In this document: positions 14,401-21,764 of the stretch, piece by piece | Position numbering within the stretch: position 1 is the first letter of the stretch | Layout of the letters: each line of letters opens with the position of its first letter | Translations under genes and position numbers: made by a program | Notes under the pieces: model-generated | Seen by the model: the letters and a program-made list of their open reading frames with translations, nothing else | What the model was told of the DNA's origin: nothing | Database searches by the model: none | From: Halichondria panicea | Taxonomy: Eukaryota; Porifera; Demospongiae; Suberitida; Halichondriidae | Assembly (NCBI RefSeq): GCF_963675165.1 | Contig: NC_087382.1 | Span: 3,005,463 to 3,069,462, forward strand | DNA: 64,000 nt | Direction: 5' to 3'

Positions 14401-14888
14401 TTGCTCCCATAACCTCAGCCAATGGCTATCACTTCGTGCCATGTGCTAGCTAGCTATAAGTGGGCGACCTTTGAACCTCTTGTAGTAGCTATTACCACGT
14501 ACTTAACTTATAATTAAGCTACTATGCATCCCCCTGAATATATACGCATTTCTGTTTTCTGTTGGAAGCTATTTAAACGGAAATCGAAACCCACCACTTG
14601 CTAAAAAAATTTGGCACGCACAGTTATTTTATTAGCTATTGCTCACCTGAAAACATACTCTTGGTTGTTCTTGAGTTGGTTGAATTGTGAGTAGCTCAGA
14701 GAGGTGGTCCATACGAAGGGTCGCTTGAACAGCACCAAAGCTTCTCTAGAATGGTCCCTGCATAAGCCCTCAACATACTGTAGTATTTCTAGCAGCATTG
14801 ACTCATTGCTCTTGCTGAAATCGAGCTTGCCTCCTAATTTATCAGTAGCAGAGGTCCATTCAGCACGGCATGAAAGTGTAGCTCCCAT
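5272..14888 (-). CDS. ODAD2: Outer dynein arm docking complex subunit 2 (armadillo-repeat protein ARMC4)
   Basis: A complete 25-exon gene. Exons on the minus strand (high to low): 14888-14647, 13616-13553, 13467-13359, 13125-12909, 12606-12576, 12509-12431, 12378-12242, 12011-11898, 11730-11594, 11350-11192, 10967-10890, 10805-10637, 10496-10277, 10156-10020, 9776-9651, 9543-9436, 9130-9020, 8846-8692, 8529-8469, 8395-8211, 6581-6518, 6380-6141, 6059-6016, 5834-5657, 5385-5272. The total of 3279 nt closes in frame at 1092 aa (human protein about 1044 aa). Family landmarks in order: the N-terminal Val-Phe-Ser segment, [15 protein letters not shown], an acidic stretch, [11 protein letters not shown], then about ten armadillo repeats ([55 protein letters not shown]) and the conserved end [12 protein letters not shown]. 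In animals ODAD2 anchors outer dynein arms to axonemal doublets in motile cilia. The start is the ATG nearest the SPO16 promoter; a nested TPMT gene occupies intron 1. Confidence 0.96.
6640..7110. repeat. Minisatellite in an ODAD2 intron (~55-60 bp unit)
   Basis: About eight copies of a unit containing GCTGTGTACCCAGTGGG, CCACACTGTACAACACTAG and TCAACCACTAGCCCTA. Two variants (with and without ACAACACTAG) alternate, giving a higher-order pattern. It lies in the 1.6 kb intron between the exons ending at 8211 and starting at 6581. Confidence 0.9.
7188..8015. mobile_element. Foldback element with ~200-bp arms around a 43-bp minisatellite
   Basis: The left arm (about 7188-7385) contains TTTCATATACCATTGGATTC and TTTTCCATAGAAGTTC. 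The right arm (about 7805-8015) is its inverted copy. Between them are about ten copies of a 32-43 bp unit with CTACAGTGTACACAGGAATA and GTCAACCACTATATGTAGCT. A single-arm relative lies at about 24140-24345. Non-coding, inside an ODAD2 intron. Confidence 0.8.
9196..9393. mobile_element. MITE, TTTCAACAGCCATAACT family
   Basis: Ends CTTTCAACAGCCATAACTGG and CAAGTTATGGCTGTTGAAAA are inverted repeats, and the centre contains an inverted CCATGG-type core (GCCCATGGTCC). It sits in an ODAD2 intron. Another copy, with the same core and CTTAGAAGGAGCC, lies in the intron at about 12062-12230. Confidence 0.75.
11421..11568. mobile_element. Decayed ACCGTATAGCG-family MITE in an ODAD2 intron
   Basis: The left end CTGTATAGCGGGTTATTCTT and the right end CGAAAATTATACGGGCAT are diverged inverted repeats. 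No coding content. Confidence 0.5.
13765..14442 (-). CDS. TPMT: Thiopurine S-methyltransferase-like protein (intronless, nested)
   Basis: A single 225-codon ORF, close to the family length (about 220-245 aa). TPMT enzymes transfer a methyl group from S-adenosylmethionine to thiols and related groups, normally in the cytosol. Family signatures visible: the N-terminal [11 protein letters not shown], the SAM-binding [22 protein letters not shown] followed by [23 protein letters not shown], and [15 protein letters not shown] matching the family YDP...GPPF. Odd point: in the usual WDRGALVAIN segment the conserved Arg after Asp is Cys here, with Arg one place later. The gene lies entirely in ODAD2 intron 1, on the same strand, 204 bp below exon 1, and has no intron of its own while its host has 24. 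That suggests a retrocopy or a horizontally acquired gene, but sequence alone does not decide. Confidence 0.92.
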   Translation of the reverse strand: MARSDSHWLRLWEQGDTPWHVDQPDSQLQTYISLLTKDDSSAAILLPFCGKSLDLIWLSEQGYSVTGVELSPLAVEQLFEENSIPHAKTEIGMFTVYTATDRNLKVLVGSLFNLTPKITGLQDAVWDCRSLGAVNIQDRIIFIRVLLSILKPSGNILISHLDYDPSERDGPPFSLTAAAIQMLFSTDGWIVERIASEDLSGTPVAVMHHLSWANQLLHLVHRNGH

Positions 14889-15043
14889 CGTCTTGCAAAG
14901 TTGATAATCTTTACTGTAAGCGGATCCTGTAGCCTAGACAACCGTGTTTATACGTATCCACGACAACCGTCTTTATTTATCAACACCTTCACTTTGTGTG
15001 GGTGGGGAATTTCCCCAACAAGTACTTCAGGAAGACAGCAGTT
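14889..15043. promoter_or_regulatory. Divergent ODAD2/SPO16 promoter with two X-box-like sites
   Basis: Only 155 bp separate the two start codons. GTAGCCTAGACAAC at 14929-14942 fits the RFX X-box GTNRCC-N2-RGYAAC with one mismatch. GTATCCACGACAAC at 14954-14967 fits with two. Both lie 41-80 bp upstream of the ODAD2 ATG, where X-boxes of ciliary genes usually sit. RFX factors controlling ciliary genes is established knowledge; use here is inference. Confidence 0.55.
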
Positions 15044-15779
15044 ATGACCTCTACTGCTCTTTCCTCTGGAAACACAAGCTCCTCCCAGCTGGTGATACTG
15101 CATCAAAGTCTGAATGGCTCTGACATACACAGAATATTGAAAACAGGGCAATACAAAATCAAAGGTAGCTCGAATTTTTATTATCATACGCAAACGTTTC
15201 GTTTCCTCTTCCCTTGCAGTGTCTACTGGTACGGTACCCAGCACGTGCATCTTCCCACAAGCAACATCTGCTTTCATGATTCTACAAGCATCCTCAGTAC
15301 TGCACTCAAGCAAGGCTCACATTGACCAAGAAATTGCAACTAATTTGAAGAAATTTAGCGAACTTCGTCATAAATGTTACGTATTTCTCTCGGCCCCATT
15401 AATTGGAGCTTCAGAGCAAAAAATATTATCTCTCTTACAAGAAGAATATTTGAACACTGAATTGAATTTCTTGCCAGTGCACAATGCGACCGAATGTGGA
15501 GAATGTATTTTCAGTATAACGAAGGTTTTGTGTAAACCACTATCAGATGTGATAAGGGAAAGATTTCGACGACTTCGTGATCAAGTTTGCTCAGAGGAGA
15601 ATATTTTACTGGTGCTAGCAGAACTGGGGATTGACCAGCGGACTGGGACAATTCTATTAGACGGCTGTGGTGGATTGTCCGGTGTCGCCAAGGCAACTCG
15701 AAGAGGGGAGTTAATTGATTACAATGTGAGCGGATCTTTAATCACGTCTATACAAGAAGTATTGAACACAAAGCATTAG
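15044..15779 (+). CDS. SPO16: SPO16 homologue (meiotic ZMM protein, C1orf146 family)
   Basis: Two exons, 15044-15164 and 15220-15779, joined over a 55-bp intron (AAAG|GTAGCT ... CCCTTGCAG|TG), give 226 aa. The recognisable block is CYVFLSAPLIGAS ... LNFLPVHNATECGECIFSI ... KPLSDVIRERF, matching the LPVHN...I.K...KP...I region of animal SPO16. The C-terminus (ILLDGCGGLSGVAKATRRGEL) reads like a helix-hairpin-helix tail. In yeast and mammals SPO16 pairs with SHOC1/Zip2 as an XPF-ERCC1-like, catalytically inactive DNA-binding dimer that stabilises meiotic crossover intermediates. The start is the first ATG after the divergent promoter and restores phase across the intron. Four decayed copies of its 3' part lie downstream, one in front of each later Ig-receptor unit. 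Confidence 0.8.
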
Positions 15780-16059
15780 GTCATAGCCATTATAGTATAG
15801 GGAATATTGTGCTAGCTGACATACATGATATCATGCAATTAGTTAGACAGCCAATATTTAAACCTTATAAGGTTACCATTTGTGCCCCCTTGTTCCATCC
15901 TGTTCTTGTACCCAATTCCAAGTATTCAAACCCCCCGCCCCCTCGTGTGTGTGTGTGTGTGTGTTGTGGCCTAAACCCTGTTCGCTTTTACCTTCCAAGT
16001 ATTCAAACCTCCACCCCCTCTGTCTAGTCTGCATGTGCATGCGTGTGTGTGACATTGCA

Positions 16060-16251
16060 CTAAAACAGAAGTTATGCATGCAGTATATAGGCTTGGCTGA
16101 CACTGTACTGTAGACTCCATACATGTATATTGAGGATATGGGGAAGGGGAAACTTTATAGAGTTGCATAAAACTGTGACAGCACAAGCACAAGCAAGGTA
16201 CACAAAGTAACACAATTTGTAGCTAGCTACCAGTTGCACACAACACAAGAT
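16060..16251 (+). promoter_or_regulatory. Conserved 5' flank (putative promoter) of the array receptors
   Basis: GGCTTGGCTGACACTGTACT, GACTCCATA and GGGGAAACTTTA.AGAGTTGCATAAAACTGTG are retained 60-190 bp upstream of the receptor start codons. Copies lie near 19413-19564 and 27980-28156, with more diverged copies near 31565-31831 and 34705-34891. Conservation while the neighbouring SPO16 pieces decay suggests function. No TATA box or start site is proven. Confidence 0.45.
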
Positions 16252-18365
16252 ATGGATCTCAACTTCTCACTTTGCTTTGCTGTTCTACTGATTCTACGAG
16301 TCTCCGTAACTTTTGCTTCTTATAATAGATGGAGTCTATCAAGTACCCCTGATAATAACGGGAGTCCATCAAGTACCTCTGATAATAGCGAGAGTCCATC
16401 AAGTACCTCTGAGAGTCCATCAAGTACCTCTGATAATAGCGAGAGTCCATCAAGTACTCCTGATAACAGTGAGTGTACACAGCTATGAATTTATCCTTTT
16501 AATGATGTAATTATGCCTATTGGTATTATACATACCATTATACAATAGTTTATCGTTGCATTTCCCATATATAACCTCCACACAGACACAGCCACTGAAG
16601 GTCCCCTGCTCTACACTATGCAACCAGTGAGCCAATATTCTTGCAACCCGTACATTGATGTACCTAAGCAACTAGCCTGTGCCCTCTACCAGCAAGGAGG
16701 TCTGTCCAATCACACCATCCGCTGGTTTAGAAGCTCTAATAACTCCGGTAATATTGAAACAGTACCAATAAATGAAACCATCTCAAGCAACAAAGATTAT
16801 TTAATCTCAACACTTCTGCTAAGAGATTTAATAAAAGCAGAAGGTCCGAGTGATTACTGGTGTCAGGCAGGAGTCTACGGAGAGGCTAATTCGACCTATG
16901 AACCCAGTGCAGTATTTACAGTGCTACCACGTGATGCGTACATTGGGTACCCTCCCTGCACAGGACTGTACATGTCTCAACAGCTCTCAATGTTTGCTGG
17001 CAATGGATCGCTTCTTACGCCTGTGGGCATCATCGACACACCCACCATAGCCACAACAGCTACAACGGTGGACCCCTCTCCCTCAAGTGAGGAGGTAAAC
17101 AGGATGCGTGGGTGTATGTGTGTGTGTGTGTGGGCGTTAGGCATGCACAATCTCTGTACACACGCTTTATTGCTACGTATATTTCCATATACAGGATCTC
17201 ACACCGGTCTTGGTAGTGGGCGTAGTCGTCTCCTCATTCTTTGTTGCCCTTCTCTCCTTGATCATCTGTATCTTCTGCTGCGTCCTGGGATCAAAGAGTG
17301 AGTCATTAATAATATGGAAGTTCATTATAATAGCTCATATAATAACATGGTCTTTTGTCCAATAACAGGCCCAAAAATAGACTTTTGATTTTAACACTTT
17401 ATCTGAAAATCAACGTTATTGGATCAACGGAACTAAAGTTATGGCCGTTCAAATATGCTCTACATGCAATACCTTAATGTTACTATTATAGACGGGTAGT
17501 ACTTTTAGCGTTTTCAGATTTTTCTCTGTTTTTAGGGTACTTAATTTTTGTAGTAAATTCATTACCACAATAGTCAAAAGATGTACTAGTAGGTTGAATA
17601 GAGAGTTTGGAGTCAAATACAGATGAAAAAAGGGCTAGCTTGCTTAGCATACTCTCAAAAGTATATAAGGAAAAGTTTTTTTTTAATGAGATTCATAATT
17701 TTTTAATTATTAGCGTGTACTAAAATTCGCTAAAATTAGTTCCCGTTTATAATAGTATAAGGTAATAATAAGTTATTGTTTTCATCCATGCAGGAAAGCT
17801 ATCAACTAAAATTGACCTTATTCACGGTACGAATGAACCTTTGCAATCACTGACAACCATCGATATCCATGGCAACGAACCCACCACTCCCCCTCAGGAA
17901 ATGGATAACTCGGAATATTACGTTGATGTTGAAGCCGAGGGAATTCCCCCCCTAGACCACCCCCTACGTACATCACTACCTAATAGTACGGACTTTGATC
18001 ATCTTCAAAACAACTCTATAGAGATTCATTATCACCCCGTTGACACTGACGGAATGGACGAAAGGGAATACACAGATCTCCGAAAGCCACCTCCTATTTC
18101 TCCTAAACCTAGAGGAGTCAAATCTCAATTAATAAATTGTCAGCGACCATTTGCAGTCAAAAGAATAGGTGATATCGAGACTTCGAAAGAATGCAGAAAA
18201 CCACTGCCACTACCAAGCGAAAATAGAGCTCTTGACAAATCGCTACCTCATGATCAATCTCAAAGAATTGGGCAACCTTCTAAACAACACTATCAGGAGC
18301 TCAGTTCAAGAACGATGGATTATTTGGAACTGTATACATATCCATCTGCTAGCTCTAAGACTTAG
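16252..18365 (+). CDS. Single-Ig type I receptor, array unit 1 (466 aa)
   Basis: Exons 16252-16468, 16586-17094, 17195-17297 and 17794-18365 join with phases 1, 0, 1 and close in frame. Exon 1 encodes a signal peptide (MDLNFSLCFAVLLILRVSVTFA) and an S/T-rich stretch built from a 30-bp repeat. Exon 2 encodes one V-type Ig domain with CNPYI, a B-strand Cys, IRWFR as the C-strand Trp, DYWCQ as the F-strand Cys and several N-glycosylation sequons, then a Cys-bearing Ser/Thr stalk. Exon 3 is one membrane span (VVVSSFFVALLSLIICIFCCV). Exon 4 is a tail with YTDLRKPPPISPKP, KPLPLP and YQEL, suggesting SH2 and SH3 partners. Unlike its sisters it ends early: a TAG at 18363-18365 removes the terminal V-Y-A-N. 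The ligand is unknown. Other sponge Ig adhesion or recognition proteins are the nearest idea, unproven. Confidence 0.88.
17335..17460. mobile_element. Remnant of the TTTCAACAGCCATAACT-family MITE in the last receptor intron
   Basis: CAACGTTATTGGATCAACGG and AAGTTATGGCCGTTCAAA are its 3' half. The same remnant is found at the same intron position in units 3, 4 and 5 (29395-29590, 32805-33075, 36105-36385). Confidence 0.7.
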
Positions 18366-18804
18366 AGTGTATGCTAACTAAATTTGTTTAATCATTACTG
18401 TTGACTCATGTTTTGGTATTGTAAGTTTTTAACTATTATGTCATATACCTTTATCAATTTCAAAGTGCAGGGGTAGATCTAAACCGTTGTTTATACGAGC
18501 AACAAATCAGTATCACCTTATAGGCACTCAATATCTATTCCAGGAACCCGGTTTCCATTTATTTCTTGGCAGATTGTTGCTATGGTTGCATGGTTGTGCG
18601 TGCATGCAAACAAAGGCCTTTGTGAAGTTAATCAATCATACGAATCGGACTCTTATTAGAAATAGTTTTTGCTAGCACAGTTGCCCTTCAAACTTATAGT
18701 GCTAAAACATGAGCATCAACCCTCAACTTGGCTTAAGTCCGTAGTATAAAAACATGCATGCAGCTAGTCTTATAAGTATCATTTTCAGTCTGATGTATGA
18801 ACAT

Positions 18805-19110
18805 TGAATTGAATTTCTTGTGCACAATGCGACCGAATGGAGAGAATGTATTTTCAGCATAACAAAGGTTTTGTGTAAACCACTATCAGATGTGATAAGG
18901 GAAAGATTTCGACGACTTCGCGATCAAGTTCTGAGGAAAATATTTTAATGGCGCTAGCGGAACTGGGGATTGACCAGCGGACTGGGACAATCCTATTGGA
19001 CGGCTGTGGCGGATTGTCAGGTATCGCCAAGGCAACCCGAAGAGGGGAGTTGATTGATTACAATGTTAGCAGATCTTTAATCACGTCCATACAAGAAGTA
19101 TTGCATTAGG
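18805..19110 (+). pseudogene. SPO16 3' fragment, unit 2
   Basis: Matches SPO16 exon 2 from ATTGAATTTCTTG to the stop region with small deletions (the GCCAG of LPVHN, TGCTC, AACACAAAG) that break the frame. No start codon or first exon. Non-functional relic of the unit duplication. Confidence 0.9.
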
Positions 19111-19342
19111 TCATTAGTAGGGAATATTGTACTAGCTGACATACATGATATCATGCAATTAGTATCACGGCTAGACAGCCAATATTTAAACCTTATAAGG
19201 TTACCATTAATGTGTTCCCCCTTGTTCCATCCTGTTCCCTTGTACCCAATTCCAAGTATTCAAACCTCCACCCCCTCTGTCTAGTCTGTGCATATGGTGT
19301 GTGTGACATTGCACTAAAACAGAAGTTATGCATGCAGTAGTA

Positions 19343-19401
19343 TAGTCTCATGAATCAGCCGCACCTTTGGTGTCCAAAGGTGCGGCTGATTCATGAGACT
19401 A
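19343..19401. repeat. Perfect hairpin: 28-bp arms, 3-nt loop, flanked by 9-bp direct repeats
   Basis: The left arm is 19343-19370, the loop TGT is at 19371-19373, and the right arm is 19374-19401, an exact reverse complement. GCAGTAGTA occurs directly before (19334-19342) and after (19402-19410). The matching stretch in units 1 and 3 lacks it, so it is an insertion. Confidence 0.9.
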
Positions 19402-19564
19402 GCAGTAGTATAGGCTTGGCTGACACTGTACTGTAGACTCCATACATGTATATTGAGGATGTGGGGAAGGGGAAACTTTATAGAGTTGCATAAAACTGTG
19501 ACAGCACAAGGTACACAAAGTAACACAATTTGTAGCTAGCTACCAGTTGCACACAACACAAGAT

Positions 19565-20062
19565 ATGGATCTCAACTTTTCACTTTGCTTGGCTGTTCTA
19601 CTGATTCTACGAGTCTCCGTAACTTTTGCTTATCATACTAGCTGGAGTCCATCAAGTATACTCCTGATAATAGCGAGAGTCCATCAAGTACTCCGGATAA
19701 TAGCGAGAGTCCATCAAGTACTCCGGATAATAGCGAGAGTCCATCAAGTACTCCTGATAACAGTGAGTGTACACAGCTATGAATTTATCCTTTTAATGAT
19801 GTAATTATGCCTATTGGTGTTATACATACCGTTATACAATAGTTTATCGTTGCATTTCCCATATATAACACCTCCCCCACAGACACACACACTGAAGGTC
19901 CCCTGCTCTACACTATGCAACCAGTGAGCCAATATTCTTGCAACCCGTACATTGATGGACCTAAGCAACTATAATCTGTGCCCTCTACCAGCGTGGAGGT
20001 CTATCCAATCACACCATCCGCTGGTTTAGAAGCTCTAACAACTCCGGTAATATTGAAAGCTA
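19565..20062 (+). pseudogene. Ig receptor, array unit 2 (broken)
   Basis: Exon 1 keeps the signal peptide but has a 2-nt insertion (CAAGTATACTCC against CAAGTACTCC) that shifts the serine-rich repeat out of frame. The Ig exon starts normally but has a 2-nt insertion (CAACTATAATCT) producing an in-frame stop just before the B-strand cysteine. Homology stops after GGTAATATTGAAAG near 20062. The membrane and tail exons are missing, although a piece of the last-intron MITE survives at about 20205-20340. Confidence 0.9.
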
Positions 20063-20863
20063 TTGACCCCTCAGAGTAGGTAATGAGGCCATTATCCACG
20101 GCCGGGAGGTCATCACAAACAGCTATATAAACATAATTATGGACAACATAAATAAAAGCTTGATAATACAGCAGAGTTGCTATAGTTACATTCCCCTTAG
20201 GTTAGAATTGGCTCTGTAACTAGAGTTCTGCGATTCACTCAACAATTTTCTGAAAACTTATAGAAGGAGCCAATTTAGAACGGGCCAGAAAAAAACCTGT
20301 CAAAAAAACATGCCATCTAAAAGCCTGCATGCTTCTAAGCCTTCAATAAAGAGTTCCACAGAATGTGTATACAGCTATTAAATAACCATTATACTAATAG
20401 CTGCTTTCTGTAGAACTCTTTACCTAGCACATGCAGTTGTATGTATAGCCTCGATTCCAGGCCGCACTGATGAGGCCTTGTGAAGGAGGCTATGTTGTAT
20501 TAGATCTAGTTCTCTCATTAGTTTAAAGCACTCTAATCTCACCTATAATACCTTAATTATTGACCTCTCATTATTATAGCAGTAGATCTATTTATATTTG
20601 TGTTTTGGGGAGCACCCTTGAGAGGCCTACAGCCTATTGTGCTTCCCTTCCTTTGCTGGATAAAACATCATTCAGAGGCCTAGCAGCCTATTGTGCTTCC
20701 CTTCCTTTGCTGGATAAAATATCATTCATTCATTCATCACTTTCAGTTACAATATACATTGTGACTGTGAGACTTTGAGTTCTAACACATGACATGTCTA
20801 TAAAAGTAGTTTAGATGATCTACAGAGTTAGAGGTAAGATATATAGAGCTAGCTATAGACTGC
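20063..20863. other. Junction region without a gene
   Basis: It holds the MITE remnant (20205-20340), a diverged AGCCTCGATTCCAGGCCG hairpin relative (20449-20495), and a 53-bp direct repeat: CAGCCTATTGTGCTTCCCTT plus CCTTTGCTGGATAAAA at about 20625-20735. Nothing coding was seen. Confidence 0.6.
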
Positions 20864-20872
20864 ATGTATGCT

Positions 20873-21618
20873 ATGATAGGGCTTCACCAATTCTTGCTGT
20901 GTACACTGCTGCCTCTAGCTCTCTGCTGTAGAGAACATGACCAGAGCTACAGAGTGGATGAGGCAAGGGAGGAGGATAGATCTAGTAGTGAGTATATACT
21001 GTAGCCTATAGCTGCATGCTACAGTACTGACTTGATCTGCATGGTAGATGTATAGATCTATAAGTTAACCATTGAATGTTTCTCTCTGCAGCTCCCTGTC
21101 TCTACAATCCTACTGATACATCTCTCAACCTTGGTGATCTGCGAAGATGGCTAACATCTGTCACGTCTGAGTTTAGCCACACTTACGTTACTCCTGACGA
21201 TGGTACCACAATGTTTAGGGAATCTTCCATCTTTAAAGCTGATGTTGCTTTCGCTTCGTCTGGAATTAAACCGAAACAGATATGGACGAACAATTCTCCT
21301 TGTTGTATCCCGTTATTCTTGGACAAATTCAAACCTTCTGCTTTTTCATCTTTCACAATATATGTTAGCCATATCTCATCCATGGGGAGTGCTAATGAGC
21401 TAGAATGTATGGCGAAGTTGGTTGCTAACAACATCAAAGTCGTGAGCATGGATTGGGAGAAGTTTGCTAATTCCTTGACCAAGAATTGCAAAGAAGAAAT
21501 CATGAGCACTCTCCACAGTAATGCAAACTTCAAAGAAGCTCAAGAAGTTCTCGATAAACAGATTCAGCTGATAAATTACTTGAGTACAAGGCCGACTGTT
21601 AGTCAGTTTTGTAAGTAG
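20873..21618 (+). CDS. Secreted protein of unknown family, copy 1 (213 aa)
   Basis: Exons 20873-20987 and 21092-21618 join in phase 1 (AGTA|GTGAGT ... CTCTGCAG|CT). Exon 1 gives a signal peptide (MIGLHQFLLCTLLPLALC); an in-frame ATG nine bases earlier is an alternative start. The mature part has a conserved layout shared with the gene at 25130: an early Cys (PCLYN), LRRWLTSV, a central ELECMAKLVANNIKVVSMDW, then FANSLTKNC, and a late Cys (SQFC). Three bases after that Cys comes TAG; TTTTGTAAGTAG also resembles a splice donor, so a further exon is possible. The alignment of SQFC with QNWC of the paralogue favours a true end. No catalytic motif is recognised. Confidence 0.7.
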
Positions 21619-21764
21619 CTTAATTTGAGGTTGTTTTTAATTGATCTGCTTTTGCATTCACAAAAATTGTAATAAAAATGTACTAAGCTACATATAAACT
21701 ATAATTATTCTTGTCTTAACTGCTTGTCATGCAGTTAATTGCTAAAATCACTCTGAATTTTATC

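Noticed and set aside
15219-15779. Assignment of the SPO16 ORF to the KEOPS subunit TPRKB
   Set aside because: Length is similar, but none of the TPRKB blocks are present. The LPVHN...KP block and the HhH-like tail fit SPO16.
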